A stretch of 64,000 nucleotides of DNA from Vibrio chagasii (GCF_002954585.1 NZ_MSCI01000001.1:1302001-1366000), one strand, 5' to 3'; counted from the first letter of the stretch, positions 9,695 through 20,357 are shown. The notes: a model not told the origin generated them from the letters alone. Made by a program: numbers and translations.

Positions 9695-9944
9695 GATTCA
9701 CTTCACGCCATGAAACTGTTTCATGAGATTATTACTCACCCAATCAAAACGATGCCTGGTTACTTGCTGCCAGGGTGAAAGTAAGAACGCTTAAACTCCG
9801 GTTCTCAAAAGCACTATTCAGAGGTGAACCCGCAGCAGACGGTAATATACGGGGCTAAATTGACCCTAATATTTCAGTGGCTATGCGAAATTGTATGGGA
9901 ACATTTCATAGGTACTTCGAATTCGCTTTGCAGAACCCGAAACT

Positions 9945-9976
9945 TGAAACAACAACGCCCAGCAAAGGCTGGGCGT
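9945..9976 (-). terminator. terminator of the chemoreceptor gene
   Basis: Perfect nine-base-pair stem ACGCCCAGC/GCTGGGCGT with AAAG loop (9955-9976), followed on the minus strand by TTGTTGTTTC. It lies just after the chemoreceptor stop. Confidence 0.75.
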
Positions 9977-10003
9977 GAAACAGTAGAGAGCTTAGAGTCG
10001 CCT

Positions 10004-12022
10004 CTAAACCTTGTTTTCTGATTGCTCAGCGAGCTTAAACTCTTGAGTTAGTGAGAATTGCTGCTGCGACATGGTTTCAAGCTGTTGACCATGAGAGAAC
10101 AGAACTTGAGATCGTTGAGAATTATCCTCTGCCAAGGTGTGTATCTGGCTGATGTTTTGTGTGACTTGAGATGCGACCACTTGGTGTTCCGTGGTCGCAG
10201 TCGCGATTTGATGGCTTCTTTGTTCAACCTCAGTGAGCAGTTCTGACACGCTTGATATTGAGTGATTCACTTCGCCCGTTTGTTCAAAACATTGAACCAT
10301 GCCCACCACACATTGATTGATTTGTTCCACCGCCAGTTTGGAACTGGTTTGTAACTGTTCAATCTTGTTGTGTATCTCTTGCGTCGAGGCATTGGTTTTG
10401 GCCGCTAGCACGCGAACTTCATCGGCCACCACAGAGAAACCACGCCCTTGTTCTCCCGCTCGCGCTGCTTCAATGGCTGCATTTAATGCCAACAAGTTAG
10501 TTTGCTCTGATATCCCAGATATCACATCAAGAATCGAACCAATGCTGGCACTATCACTTTCAAGCTGGCCGATGGTCGCTGTTGATTCTGCTAATTTGCG
10601 TTCCAAGCTACTCATCAACTCGACGCTTTTGTCCATCGTCTCTTGGCCATGATTGGAACTCGACACCGCTTCAGTCACCAGGGTTAACGTTTGATTAGCC
10701 GCTTGAGTTATTTCGGTCACCGAACACTCGATTTGCTCCATGGCCGTTGCTACCATCACGGTCTGATTGGTTTGGTCTTGCATCGCCTCACTCAATGAAC
10801 GGCTAGTGCTTTGGTTCTCCAAAGACGCTTCTTTTAAGCGCGTTGACGATTGGCGCATGTTCTCAATCATTTCAGTCAGATGACTGATAACCAAATTCAC
10901 TTTATCGCTAACTAAACCAAACTCATTATTCGCTTGATATCGCACCATTTTGCTCAAATCCTTGTTCGCAACTTGGTCCAATGCGCCTTGCAGAAGCTTG
11001 CTTGGTTTACGAATCCCTTTGGCGATATTCAACCCAATCAAAAGAGCAATAACTACAGAAGTAAGAGCAATCACGCCTTGTATCCAAAGGGCTCTCTCTG
11101 AAGAATCCATCGATTCGTGATACAAGCGTGTTGCGGTATCTTCTGCGTATAGAGAAAGCTCATCAAAGTGACTTAACTGTTGATCGATTAGCTGTTCAAT
11201 TTCCTGCTTTTGAAGGGAGATAGACTCATCAAGTTTCACGGTTTCTTTATGGGTAGCGACTGAACCACTGGATGAAAATGCGTGTGAAGCGAGCAGTGAT
11301 AAAGACTGTTGACTGCGACGTAGTAAAGATGAGTCCAGATTATCTAAGTCGGTTACCGCTTGTTCGAATCGCTCTTTGCGACTTTGTAGGCGTCGCTCTA
11401 CCCCGCGAACTTCTGATGACGTTTGTAATGAGAATGCCTCATTAGTCTCTGCCGCAATCAGGCTTAGTTGCACCAACAGAGCTTCGACCGCCTTCTGTAT
11501 TTGATCTGATTTCGCACTCGCCAGTTGATTGACCAAGGTGTTATTAAGCTGTCCCACCACAGACTGAAATTGCGCTTGCCCCATCGCACCAAGATCTTTG
11601 CTATCCAGATAAGCAACGTAAAGTTCTAGTACTCCTTCTATCTTTTCGATCGTCGATCTACCCGTTTCATCAATGTTGCTAAGCAAGATTTCCATTTGTG
11701 AGCCAGCGACACCTTTACCTTCAAACCAACTCAACTGCTGCTGATATTGCTCTATGTTATTCAATATGGTCAGTTTCAGTGGTTCGAGTTCATCCATGTA
11801 ATTGGCGGATAAGTACGGCGTGATGCTGCGATTAATGTCCAGAAATCGGATGGTTAACGTGGAGGATTGAAGCATTAATGGCGTAGCTTGCTGGGTGATG
11901 CTTTCGATTCGAGTGGTGATGTCTTTATTGCTACTGATGCTTAACCATGCAGAACCCAGCATGATCACAATCAGTACGAAGAAACCTAAATAAACTCGAG
12001 ACACGATGGAAGAAAGTCTCAT
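10004..12022 (-). CDS. methyl-accepting chemotaxis protein
   Basis: About 672 residues from ATG 12022, which has AGGGA eight bases ahead. A longer open frame to 12058 would run into the porin terminator and is not favoured. Order: N-terminal membrane helix ([18 protein letters not shown]), a long helical periplasmic sensor domain, a second membrane helix ([18 protein letters not shown]), a HAMP linker, and the methyl-accepting signalling domain with the conserved hairpin tip ([26 protein letters not shown]). It signals to CheA/CheW. Its place between the sugar operon and the porin suggests it senses the same carbohydrate or its bound binding protein, which is inference. Confidence 0.92.
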   Translation of the reverse strand: MRLSSIVSRVYLGFFVLIVIMLGSAWLSISSNKDITTRIESITQQATPLMLQSSTLTIRFLDINRSITPYLSANYMDELEPLKLTILNNIEQYQQQLSWFEGKGVAGSQMEILLSNIDETGRSTIEKIEGVLELYVAYLDSKDLGAMGQAQFQSVVGQLNNTLVNQLASAKSDQIQKAVEALLVQLSLIAAETNEAFSLQTSSEVRGVERRLQSRKERFEQAVTDLDNLDSSLLRRSQQSLSLLASHAFSSSGSVATHKETVKLDESISLQKQEIEQLIDQQLSHFDELSLYAEDTATRLYHESMDSSERALWIQGVIALTSVVIALLIGLNIAKGIRKPSKLLQGALDQVANKDLSKMVRYQANNEFGLVSDKVNLVISHLTEMIENMRQSSTRLKEASLENQSTSRSLSEAMQDQTNQTVMVATAMEQIECSVTEITQAANQTLTLVTEAVSSSNHGQETMDKSVELMSSLERKLAESTATIGQLESDSASIGSILDVISGISEQTNLLALNAAIEAARAGEQGRGFSVVADEVRVLAAKTNASTQEIHNKIEQLQTSSKLAVEQINQCVVGMVQCFEQTGEVNHSISSVSELLTEVEQRSHQIATATTEHQVVASQVTQNISQIHTLAEDNSQRSQVLFSHGQQLETMSQQQFSLTQEFKLAEQSENKV

Positions 12023-12045
12023 AGTAAATCCCTGATCTAGTGGCG

Positions 12046-12070
12046 AAAAAAAGGGCACAAAAATGTGCCC
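12046..12070 (-). terminator. porin-gene terminator
   Basis: GGGCACA/TGTGCCC stem (12053-12059 with 12064-12070) with four-base loop and a seven-T run on the minus strand. It supports placing the chemoreceptor start downstream at 12022. Confidence 0.85.
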
Positions 12071-12170
12071 AAGAATGGAGCTAATTGAAACGTGCCCTAA
12101 TCAATCTGCCTTTAGGGCTAAAATGGACAGTATTTACGTACTATTGAAACGTATGGATATTCGAAAGCAT

Positions 12171-12203
12171 GGCTCTTTGAAAATATGCCGGATTCAAAGA
12201 GCC
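12171..12203. repeat. inverted repeat just after the porin stop
   Basis: Perfect ten-base arms GGCTCTTTGA and TCAAAGAGCC with a 13-base loop, about 20 bases beyond the porin stop and 100 bases before the terminator. It probably forms a hairpin in the porin mRNA 3' end. Confidence 0.6.
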
Positions 12204-12222
12204 GCTGTTTCTATATCAGTGA

Positions 12223-13563
12223 TTACCACCAAGCTTCAAACATTGCACCGAACGACAATGTGTCAACATTCGTTGTCTTCACTGTGTTGCCTTTAGTTTC
12301 TACATCACCCACCGTTGTGTAGAAACGAAGCATTGGACGGCTCCAAGGTAAGCCACCTAGAGAAACGTTTTGAGAAAGCGTTACTTTCCATGCGTTCTCT
12401 TCACCGTCGTCATCGTAATCAACCATGCCGTAGCCCGCTTCTAACCATGTAGAGTGAACATCATTCCATTGGTACTGTGGACGAACGATACCAGCGTATT
12501 CCGTGTTCTCGCGGTCTAGATCAGAACCAGAGTTGTCTTTGTACGACACCAAGTAATCAATGATGAATTGCTCAGACGCTGCGTAGCTACCTTCCAAACT
12601 TGCGTAGAAGGTTTGGTAATCACCTTTCAGTTCAAATACAGATGAGTCTGCACCGTCACCATACTTCATAACTAACTTGTTAGACTCGCCTAGACCTAAA
12701 GTTGCACCAACTAAGTATGCTGTTTCATCACTAACTTTTTGACCCGGTGTTACCACTGGTTCCATTTTGTCTGTAAGAGGGTTATATACATACTCAGTCG
12801 TAGTAGAAGTATCAGCTTCATCAGAAGCAAAACCGTAGTTTGCGTAAAGATCTAGGTTACCGATACCAGCGTTGATGCTATGCAGTTTTGCAGTCACAGC
12901 GTATCGACCGTTGTCATTAACGAGGCCGCCTTTCACTTGGCCTACAAAGCCCATATCTAGCTTCGCGCCACCGAAATCTAGGTTATTAAAACCAGCACCT
13001 TGACCATCGTGTGTCATCCAGAAGTAATCGTTCAAACCTTGTTGCGGACGTTGATGGAAGTCACGACCAGCCCACATGTAAAGCTCAGGCTGGCTTTCAA
13101 ATACATTGGTTACACCGGCGTACATTTTTTTCATGCTCAGGCCACCGTCATCAGCCCATGCGTCTGCTTCCCAGTGATCAGCCATGAATACGATGTCCCA
13201 GATAGCGCCGTTGTCAGCTTGGAAAAGCTTAGCTAACTGAACTTCACCACCATTGGCTTCGTTACCTAAACGACCAACTGAGCGACCTGTTGTACCGATG
13301 TCTACATAACGCTCATCACCACTTTTGTAGTGAGCGCCGTAACGAGCATAACCAGAGAAGACGATGCCGTCTGGTACATTGGTTTCTGCCGTTAGAACCG
13401 CCTGTTGTTGATCATCAACATACTTGATGTCACCAACTTGAGATTCTAACTCTAAGATTCGTTGTTCTAGAGCGGCAAGATCCGTTTCTGCAGCAAAAGA
13501 AGAGAGTGAAGCAAGCGAAGCCGCCACTGCGACCGTTATTGGCAAAAGCTTAAATCTTTGCAT
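12223..13563 (-). CDS. LamB-like (maltoporin family) carbohydrate porin
   Basis: 446 residues. A signal peptide (MQRFKLLPITVAVAASLASLSSFA) is followed by a short coiled-coil region (LAALEQRILELESQVGDI), then beta-strand-rich sequence with maltoporin marks such as YARYGAHY, MWAGRDFHQR and, at the end, a strand closing with aromatic residues (MFEAWW). It would sit in the outer membrane as a trimer and admit oligosaccharides. A LacI-type palindrome matching those before the beta-glucoside operon is about 190 bases upstream, so it is likely the outer-membrane entry for that system. Substrate is inferred. Confidence 0.88.
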   Translation of the reverse strand: MQRFKLLPITVAVAASLASLSSFAAETDLAALEQRILELESQVGDIKYVDDQQQAVLTAETNVPDGIVFSGYARYGAHYKSGDERYVDIGTTGRSVGRLGNEANGGEVQLAKLFQADNGAIWDIVFMADHWEADAWADDGGLSMKKMYAGVTNVFESQPELYMWAGRDFHQRPQQGLNDYFWMTHDGQGAGFNNLDFGGAKLDMGFVGQVKGGLVNDNGRYAVTAKLHSINAGIGNLDLYANYGFASDEADTSTTTEYVYNPLTDKMEPVVTPGQKVSDETAYLVGATLGLGESNKLVMKYGDGADSSVFELKGDYQTFYASLEGSYAASEQFIIDYLVSYKDNSGSDLDRENTEYAGIVRPQYQWNDVHSTWLEAGYGMVDYDDDGEENAWKVTLSQNVSLGGLPWSRPMLRFYTTVGDVETKGNTVKTTNVDTLSFGAMFEAWW

Positions 13564-13754
13564 TGTAATTCCCTATTATTTTTTTTGAGTTTTCATCGAA
13601 CAGGGAAATATTAAGCAATGAAAGCGTTGAAAAGTTGGTCGCTGTTCACACTGATAAATTAGGTCAGGAGCCATGAAACTTTTAGAAAATTCATGAGCAA
13701 AACTATTTCTTACAGATCAGTTATTTAGAGTTTAAATTGTGTGAAATATCAGCT

Positions 13755-13768
13755 TGAAATCGCTTTCA
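13755..13768. promoter_or_regulatory. LacI-type operator upstream of the porin
   Basis: TGAAATCGCTTTCA, TGAAA/TTTCA arms around TCGC. It matches 12 of 14 positions of the site at 9681-9694, including the preceding CT, which links the porin to the beta-glucoside regulator. Confidence 0.6.
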
Positions 13769-13858
13769 TTTCATCAATAATGGCGGGGTCTATCACGGAA
13801 AACAGTGTGTAAAAATAAAGGAAACATGGTGCATTTTTGATAGATTTTCATATATATG

Positions 13859-13897
13859 AAAAGCCTCAAAACCTAAGGTCGATTTTGAGGCTTTTTG
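13859..13897. terminator. terminator of the prolyl oligopeptidase gene
   Basis: GCCTCAAAA (13863-13871) pairs with TTTTGAGGC (13883-13891). A/T runs flank both sides, so it could work in either direction; only the minus-strand peptidase gene points into it. Confidence 0.75.
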
Positions 13898-13937
13898 GTT
13901 ATGGTCAAATATCTATTTTAATTAATTCAAAACATCT

Positions 13938-15998
13938 CTACGGCGTATCAAAAGACTCAACACCCATGTTGAACAGAGTAAATGCATAGATATCTGCAGT
14001 AAGATCGATAGCTTTACTCAATGGCATTCCAGCACCGTGCCCCGCATTAACATCAATACGAATCATCACAGGCGCACCACCGTCGTGCTTGTCTTGTAGC
14101 TCAGCAATGAACTTATAAGAATGTGCTGGCACCACGCGGTCGTCATGGTCAGCCGTCGTGACCAATGTTGCTGGATAGTCGACGCCACGTAGCACATTGT
14201 GAACTGGGGAATAACCAAGCAGGTATTCAAACATCTCTTTGTTTTGTTCAGATGTACCATAGTCGTATGCCCAGCCTTCGCCAGACGTGAATGTGTGGTA
14301 ACGCAGCATGTCTAGCACCCCAACCGCAGGCAAAGCCACTTGGAATAGCTCCGGCCTTTGAGTCATACAGGCACCAACAAGCAAGCCGCCATTAGAGCCA
14401 CCGCGAATCGCTAGCTTGTCGCTACTGGTGTAGTTCTCTTTGATTAAGAATTCTGCTGCAGCGATAAAGTCATCAAACACATTCTGTTTCTGCTGCTGAG
14501 TACCGGCTTTGTGCCACGCCTTGCCATACTCACCGCCGCCTCTCAGGTTGGGAACTGCGTACACACCACCCAACTCCAACCAACTGCCCACCGTCCCCGA
14601 GAAAGAAGGGGTTAGGCTGACATTGAAGCCGCCATAGGCGTATAACATGGTTGGGTTATTACCATCTAGCTGTAATCCCTTCTTGTAAGAGATAAGCATC
14701 GGAACCTGAGTTCCGTCTTTTGAGGTATAGAAGACCTGCTTAGATTCGAACTTGTCCGGCTCAAACGGAGACTCAGAGTGCTGATAGATTTCCGAGTTGC
14801 CAGATTCAACATCAAACGAGAAGATAGTGGGCGGCGTAACATAATTGGTAAAGGTGTAATAAAGCTGAGTTTGCTCTTTTTTACCACCCAAACCGCTGGC
14901 CGTTCCTAATCCTGGCATGTGGAGCTCTCGAACTAAGTTACCTTGGTAATCAAGCTGATCAATTTTGGATACCACGTCTACCATGTAGTGCGCGAACAAG
15001 TACCCTCCACCGGTACTGATGTCTAATGGCTGTGGCTTTTCTGAGATGATATCTCGCCACTGCTCAGTACGTGTGTCAAAGCTCACGGCCTTGCCGTTCG
15101 GAGCATCAAGATTGGTGTAAAGAATGAAGGTCTCATCTTGATTATCGATGAGATACGTATCGCTATCCACATGATCAATCAGTGTGCTCAACGATTGGTC
15201 TTGTGAATTTAAGTCGATATAGAACAGTCGGTTACCAGACGTAGACTCTTTCCCAAGAATAATTAAGTAGCGATCGTCTTCGGTAGTGTAGCCGGACACA
15301 TAGCGGTGTTGCTCATCGTTGCTTTCGCCAAAAATCACCTTGTCATTGGCTTGCTCTATACCTAATTCATGGAAGTACAATTTGTGTTGCTCAGTGCGAG
15401 CAGAGAGTTCACTACCATCGGGCTTATCGTAGCTTGAGTAGTAAAATCCACGATTGCCTAACCAAGAGATGCCCGTAAATTTAGCGTCAGTGATTTCTGT
15501 TTCGAGCTGCTGCTTAGTTTCGGTATCAATCACAAAGATCTTGCGCCAGTCACTGCCGCCCTCAGAAATACTGTACGCCACTAAGCTATAGTCTTTCGAA
15601 AACGACACTGAGCCGAGAGATGTGGTGCCATCTTCCGAGAAGGTGTTCGGGTCTAGGAATACTTCAACCGACTGCCCCTCTTTCTGACGATAGAGAATAC
15701 TGTGGTTCTGCAAGCCATCATTCTTATAGAAGTAGGTGTAATCGCCTCGGACAAACGGCTGAGAGCTCTTTTTGTAGTCTTGCGCTTTTGCTAAGCGCTC
15801 TCGCAGTTCTGCACGATAGGGGATTTGAGCAAGGTAATCAAACGTGACTGCATTTTGGCTCGCTACCCACTGCGCGGTTTCATCACTTCTGTCGTCTTCT
15901 AACCAGCGATAAGGGTCTTCGACTATCTGACCAAAGTAGTCATCGCTGACAATCTGTTTGTTGGTGATTGGATATTGATACTCTTTTAAATAGCTCAT
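13938..15998 (-). CDS. prolyl oligopeptidase family serine peptidase (S9A)
   Basis: 686 residues, the normal size. The N-terminus holds the DPYRWLED motif, followed by a beta-propeller domain (about residues 70-400). The alpha/beta hydrolase part has GGSNGG with the catalytic Ser (about 534), the Asp in the DHDDRVVPAHS region and the His in AGHGAG. It cleaves after proline in short peptides. There is no signal peptide, so it is cytoplasmic or released by other means. It starts 11 bases after the LysR stop on the same strand, suggesting cotranscription. Confidence 0.93.
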   Translation of the reverse strand: MSYLKEYQYPITNKQIVSDDYFGQIVEDPYRWLEDDRSDETAQWVASQNAVTFDYLAQIPYRAELRERLAKAQDYKKSSQPFVRGDYTYFYKNDGLQNHSILYRQKEGQSVEVFLDPNTFSEDGTTSLGSVSFSKDYSLVAYSISEGGSDWRKIFVIDTETKQQLETEITDAKFTGISWLGNRGFYYSSYDKPDGSELSARTEQHKLYFHELGIEQANDKVIFGESNDEQHRYVSGYTTEDDRYLIILGKESTSGNRLFYIDLNSQDQSLSTLIDHVDSDTYLIDNQDETFILYTNLDAPNGKAVSFDTRTEQWRDIISEKPQPLDISTGGGYLFAHYMVDVVSKIDQLDYQGNLVRELHMPGLGTASGLGGKKEQTQLYYTFTNYVTPPTIFSFDVESGNSEIYQHSESPFEPDKFESKQVFYTSKDGTQVPMLISYKKGLQLDGNNPTMLYAYGGFNVSLTPSFSGTVGSWLELGGVYAVPNLRGGGEYGKAWHKAGTQQQKQNVFDDFIAAAEFLIKENYTSSDKLAIRGGSNGGLLVGACMTQRPELFQVALPAVGVLDMLRYHTFTSGEGWAYDYGTSEQNKEMFEYLLGYSPVHNVLRGVDYPATLVTTADHDDRVVPAHSYKFIAELQDKHDGGAPVMIRIDVNAGHGAGMPLSKAIDLTADIYAFTLFNMGVESFDTP

Positions 15999-16009
15999 CG
16001 TGATCCTTA

Positions 16010-16927
16010 TTAAAAATAGTGAGAAATCGTCAGGTAACGCGTTCTTATGTGTTCAATCAGTAACTTAATCTTGTTGGGCGGCTGACGAGTAAAAGGGTAA
16101 ACCGCATAAATGCCCAACTTCTTGCCCACCAAGTCAGGGAAGATATCCACCAGCTGACCATTGCGAATATCGTGATAAACCAGACAACGCGGCACGTACG
16201 CCACACCATGCCCACCTAAGGCGGCTTTTCTTAGCGCGGTCGCGTTGTCCGTCGAGAAAGAGCCCGAAACGCGCACAATGTATTTATCGTTGTCGGTAAA
16301 ACCGTCTTTGCTATGCAGAAACTGCCACTCACTCGCGCCTGTGGTTTGATAAGCGTATTGCAAGCAGTTGTGCTCAACTAAGTCTTTGGGCTGCATCGGT
16401 TTACCGTTTTTGGCGATATAAGAGGGCGAAGCACACACCACCCATTGCGAATCCAATATATGTCGTGCAATTAAGCTGGAGTCTTCTAGGTAACCGGTAC
16501 GAATCACCAAGTCCAAACCATCTTCTACTAAGTCAACAAAGCGATTGTCCAGTGACATATCGACCGTTAAACCTGGATGCATATTACAAAACTCGGCAAC
16601 GGCGTCTGCCAGAATCAAATCTCCAGAGATAGTAGGCACTGACATTTTGATATGACCGCTGACATTTTCACCAAAGCCTGAAACTGCGTCCATAGCCTCT
16701 TGAGTCGCCTGCTTCACATTTTTGGCTCCGTGCAAAATTGCCTTGCCCGCCTCAGTCAGGGTCAATTTACGCGTCGTTCGATATAATAATTGCACGCCAA
16801 TTTCTTCCTCTAGGCGTGCAATTCTTTTACTAACTACTGAATTTGTAAGGTTATTTTGCTCTGCCACCTTACTAAAACTGCCCAGTTCTACTACCTGTGA
16901 AAACAGGATCAAATCGTCTGCTCGCAT
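16010..16927 (-). CDS. LysR-family transcriptional regulator
   Basis: 305 residues. Winged helix-turn-helix at the N-terminus (FSQVVELGSFSKVAEQNNLTNSVVSKRIARLEEEIG), followed by the LysR substrate-binding domain. It is transcribed away from lldP with 234 bases between, and in the same direction as the peptidase. Divergent placement makes it a candidate regulator of the lactate genes, the peptidase or both. Its ligand is unknown. Confidence 0.9.
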   Translation of the reverse strand: MRADDLILFSQVVELGSFSKVAEQNNLTNSVVSKRIARLEEEIGVQLLYRTTRKLTLTEAGKAILHGAKNVKQATQEAMDAVSGFGENVSGHIKMSVPTISGDLILADAVAEFCNMHPGLTVDMSLDNRFVDLVEDGLDLVIRTGYLEDSSLIARHILDSQWVVCASPSYIAKNGKPMQPKDLVEHNCLQYAYQTTGASEWQFLHSKDGFTDNDKYIVRVSGSFSTDNATALRKAALGGHGVAYVPRCLVYHDIRNGQLVDIFPDLVGKKLGIYAVYPFTRQPPNKIKLLIEHIRTRYLTISHYF

Positions 16928-17161
16928 TTTATTATGCCAATTTTGGAATTAATTATTTTCATTATTTCCCTATATCAATAAAAAATAAAGGGGTAAATTC
17001 ACGCCAAATTAACAAAACAATTACAAAAACAGTCATTCCAATTACAAGAGTCGCCCAAATAAGGTGCCCGTTTAGAGGCCAAAGCGACTCAAATGACGAC
17101 AAACCATAACGTGATCTTTACTTCAAACATGAACGTTTGAAAACAGTACGAGGAAGTACCC

Positions 17162-18856
17162 ATGAGTGAAACTCTACTAGCTTTATTGGCCTTTTCGCCA
17201 ATAGTTGTTGCAGCGATTCTACTGGTTGGCCTGAACTGGCCAGCGAAAAAAGCGATGCCAGTGGCATTTGCACTAACCGTTGCTATTGCCCTACTTGCTT
17301 GGGATATGTCTGGCACTCGCGTGCTAGCTTCTGTGTTCCAAGGCTTCGGCATTACCGTGTCGGTTCTCTGGATTGTGTTCGGCGCCATCTTCTTATTAAA
17401 CACTTTGAAACACACCGGAGCTATCACCACTATTCGTAACGGCTTTACGGATATATCCGCTGACCGTCGCGTTCAGGCAATCATCATTGCTTGGTGTTTT
17501 GGTTCATTCATTGAGGGCGCATCTGGCTTCGGTACGCCTGCAGCTATTGCAGCTCCGCTACTGGTTGCTATCGGTTTCCCAGCACTTGCTGCGGTACTGA
17601 TGGGCATGATGATCCAATCTACGCCAGTATCATTCGGCGCGGTTGGCACTCCAATTATCGTTGGTGTGAACAAAGGTTTAGATACACACAACATCGGTGA
17701 AAGCCTGATTGCTCACGGTTCTACTTGGGACGCTTACCTACAACAAATCACGTCAAGTGTTGCACTGATTCACGCCTCTGTGGGTGTGATGATGCCTGTG
17801 CTGATGGCGATGATGCTGACTCGTTTCTTCGGTAAAAACAAAAGCTGGACGGAAGGTTTAGACATCTTACCGTTTGCGCTATTCGCTGGTGCAGCTTTCA
17901 CGATTCCTTACGCACTGACGGGTGTCTTCCTAGGTGCTGAGTTCCCTTCACTGATTGGTGGTCTGGTTGGTTTAGCAATTGTCGTTACAGCAGCAAAACG
18001 TGGCTTCCTAGTACCGAAATCAAAATGGGACTTTGAGAGCGAAGACAAATGGCCAGCTGAATGGCTAGGTTCTCTAAAAATTGACCTTGATGACAACAAT
18101 CAAGGCCATAAGAAGATGAGCATGGCGATGGCATGGGCACCATACGTGCTGCTGGCTGTGACTTTGGTTGCGAGCCGCGTGAGCCCTGAGTTTAAAGGTC
18201 TCTTGAAGAGCGTTAGCCTTTCGTTCAGCAACATCCTTGGTGAAACCGGTGTGAGCACTGCGATTCAACCTCTTTACCTACCGGGCGGTATCTTAGTATT
18301 CGTGGCATTGGTTGCAGTTCTGATTCAAGGCCGCAGCGCAGCGCCACTAGCAAAAGCGTTCGGTGAATCAAGCAAAACACTGATTGGTGCTGGTTTTGTA
18401 CTGGTGTTCACCATCCCTATGGTTCGTATCTTTATCAACTCTGGCGTGAACGCAGCTGACCTCGCGAGCATGCCTGTAACAACAGCAAACTTCGCCGCTG
18501 ACCTTGTAGGCTCTGCTTTCCCTGCGTTGAGTGCGACAGTGGGTGCTCTAGGTGCCTTCATTGCAGGTTCGAACACAGTATCAAACATGATGTTCAGCCA
18601 GTTCCAATTCGAAGTGGCACAGACCCTGACTATCTCAAGTGCAGTCGTCGTTGCCCTGCAAGCCGTTGGTGCAGCAGCCGGTAACATGATTGCGATTCAC
18701 AACGTGGTAGCCGCTTCGGCAACGGTAGGCCTACTAGGACGTGAAGGTGCAACACTACGTAAAACCGTTATCCCTACGTTCTACTACTTGGTGATGACAG
18801 GAATCATTGGCCTAGTGGTTATCTACGGCTTCAATATGACAGACGCACTTATGTAG
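17162..18856 (+). CDS. lldP: L-lactate permease
   Basis: 564 residues, about twelve or more membrane helices. Hallmarks of the LctP family include [21 protein letters not shown] near residue 115, [10 protein letters not shown] near 160 and [12 protein letters not shown] near 475. It imports lactate with protons through the inner membrane. It heads a module with lldD and the D-lactate dehydrogenase on the same strand. The start follows GAGGAAGTACCC, a good Shine-Dalgarno. Confidence 0.95.
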   Translation: MSETLLALLAFSPIVVAAILLVGLNWPAKKAMPVAFALTVAIALLAWDMSGTRVLASVFQGFGITVSVLWIVFGAIFLLNTLKHTGAITTIRNGFTDISADRRVQAIIIAWCFGSFIEGASGFGTPAAIAAPLLVAIGFPALAAVLMGMMIQSTPVSFGAVGTPIIVGVNKGLDTHNIGESLIAHGSTWDAYLQQITSSVALIHASVGVMMPVLMAMMLTRFFGKNKSWTEGLDILPFALFAGAAFTIPYALTGVFLGAEFPSLIGGLVGLAIVVTAAKRGFLVPKSKWDFESEDKWPAEWLGSLKIDLDDNNQGHKKMSMAMAWAPYVLLAVTLVASRVSPEFKGLLKSVSLSFSNILGETGVSTAIQPLYLPGGILVFVALVAVLIQGRSAAPLAKAFGESSKTLIGAGFVLVFTIPMVRIFINSGVNAADLASMPVTTANFAADLVGSAFPALSATVGALGAFIAGSNTVSNMMFSQFQFEVAQTLTISSAVVVALQAVGAAAGNMIAIHNVVAASATVGLLGREGATLRKTVIPTFYYLVMTGIIGLVVIYGFNMTDALM

Positions 18857-18882
18857 ACCATAAGTCGTTACAAAAGCACTTA

Positions 18883-18983
18883 GCGTTAATACTCAATTCC
18901 CCGACAGCGACACCGTCTAATAAGACAGTTGATGAGTTCCGGGATGGACACTAGAACACATCAACACCCACGGGTATTAACGC
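18883..18983 (+). other. structured intergenic RNA segment between lldP and lldD
   Basis: GCGTTAATAC (18883-18892) is perfectly complementary to GTATTAACGC (18974-18983) and the pairing extends by two more pairs. Inside are CCCG/CGGG arms and a GTCT-AATA-AGAC hairpin. There is no T-run, so it is not a standard terminator. Confidence 0.5.
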
Positions 18984-19058
18984 CATTTTCCCGAATTAAA
19001 GCAGCCCAAACCAAGCTCTCAAAGAAGAGCAACATCCCAAGAATTTAGGACTGAAATT

Positions 19059-20198
19059 ATGATCATATCCGCATCGACTGATTACCGCGCCGCAGCAAAA
19101 TCGAAATTACCTCCGTTTCTTTTCCACTACATTGATGGTGGTTCTTACGGAGAGCACACCCTACACCGCAACACGGCTGACCTTGCTGAGATTGCGCTAA
19201 AGCAGCGCGTACTCAACGACATGTCGGATCTAAACTTAGAAACCGAGCTGTTCGGCGAGAAGCTTGCAATGCCAATCGCACTGGCGCCTGTTGGTTTAAC
19301 GGGTATGTACGCACGACGCGGTGAAGTACAAGCCGCAAAAGCCGCAGACAACAAAGGCATTCCGTTTACTATGTCGACCGTGTCGGTGTGCCCGATTGAA
19401 GAAGTAGCGCCTAAGATTGATCGCCCAATGTGGTTCCAGCTCTACGTACTCAAAGATCGCGGTTTCATGAAAAACGTGCTTGAGCGTGCAAAAGCGGCAG
19501 GCGTAACAACATTGGTCTTCACCGTTGATATGCCCGTACCCGGTGCACGCTACCGTGACATGCATTCCGGAATGAGTGGACCCAATGCAGCAGTACGCCG
19601 CGTATTCCAATCTATGCGTCATCCTAGTTGGGCAGTTGATGTCGGCTTACTGGGTAAGCCACACGACCTAGGCAACATCTCTACTTATCGTGGTTCTCCT
19701 ACCAAACTGGAAGACTACATCGGTTGGTTGGGCGACAACTTCGACCCGTCGATTTCATGGAAAGACCTAGAGTGGATTCGTGATTTCTGGGACGGCCCAA
19801 TGGTCATCAAAGGCATTCTTGATGAAGAAGATGCAAAAGACGCCGTGAGATTTGGCGCAGACGGTATCGTCGTTTCAAACCACGGTGGTCGTCAGCTTGA
19901 CGGTGTTCTATCGAGTGCTAAAGCGCTGCCTTCGATTGCTGATGCAGTTAAAGGCGATACCAAGATTCTGGTCGACTCTGGCATTCGTACTGGCTTAGAT
20001 GTGGTTCGTATGATGGCACTTGGTGCAGACTGCACCTTGCTTGGCCGCTCTTTCGTATACGCATTAGCAGCGCAGGGACAAGCTGGGGTTGAGAACCTAC
20101 TCGACCTTTACGACAAAGAGATGCGCGTTGCGATGACATTAACTGGCGCAAAGACAATCAAAGACTTAACTCGTGAATCTTTGGTGGGCTTAGATTAA
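19059..20198 (+). CDS. lldD: FMN-dependent L-lactate dehydrogenase
   Basis: 379 residues, standard size. The family hallmark SNHGGRQLD, with the catalytic His (about residue 274), is present, as are [15 protein letters not shown] near the N-terminus and [15 protein letters not shown] plus [10 protein letters not shown] of the FMN phosphate site. It oxidises L-lactate to pyruvate at the inner membrane and passes electrons to quinone. It lies 202 bases after lldP on the same strand. The start [20 protein letters not shown] matches E. coli LldD. Confidence 0.96.
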   Translation: MIISASTDYRAAAKSKLPPFLFHYIDGGSYGEHTLHRNTADLAEIALKQRVLNDMSDLNLETELFGEKLAMPIALAPVGLTGMYARRGEVQAAKAADNKGIPFTMSTVSVCPIEEVAPKIDRPMWFQLYVLKDRGFMKNVLERAKAAGVTTLVFTVDMPVPGARYRDMHSGMSGPNAAVRRVFQSMRHPSWAVDVGLLGKPHDLGNISTYRGSPTKLEDYIGWLGDNFDPSISWKDLEWIRDFWDGPMVIKGILDEEDAKDAVRFGADGIVVSNHGGRQLDGVLSSAKALPSIADAVKGDTKILVDSGIRTGLDVVRMMALGADCTLLGRSFVYALAAQGQAGVENLLDLYDKEMRVAMTLTGAKTIKDLTRESLVGLD

Positions 20199-20247
20199 GC
20201 CCGTTGATTAACTGTAATGCTTTGGCCTACTTAGACTGAAGTTCAAT

Positions 20248-20283
20248 CGGTGTCACAGCAATTCCACTGCCGTTGTGACACCG
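20248..20283 (+). repeat. stem-loop between lldD and the D-lactate dehydrogenase gene
   Basis: Perfect ten-base arms CGGTGTCACA and TGTGACACCG with a 16-base loop, then TTTAAGC. With no clear T-run it may be a weak terminator or an mRNA-stabilising hairpin. Confidence 0.55.
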
Positions 20284-20357
20284 TTTAAGCACTGGAAAAT
20301 AAAATAAAAAAACAAAAAAACAAACCAGTGCCAAATAAGAAGCACAAGGAAGCAAAG

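Larger units (their letters stand above)
9558..10003. other. intergenic region with operon promoter and operators
   Basis: Gene-free 446 bp between the LacI-type gene start and the chemoreceptor stop. It holds two LacI-type palindromes near the regulator and the chemoreceptor terminator at the other end. The middle (about 9700-9940) shows no convincing gene. Confidence 0.6.
13564..13937. other. porin upstream region
   Basis: 374 gene-free bases. It contains an operator-like palindrome (13755-13768), an operator-like half-site TGAAAGCG at 13619, and the prolyl oligopeptidase terminator at its far end. Confidence 0.6.

Noticed and set aside
9824..10021. Plus-strand open frame of 65 codons between the chemoreceptor and LacI genes
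   Set aside because: No ribosome-binding site, unusual composition, overlaps the chemoreceptor terminator and 3' end.
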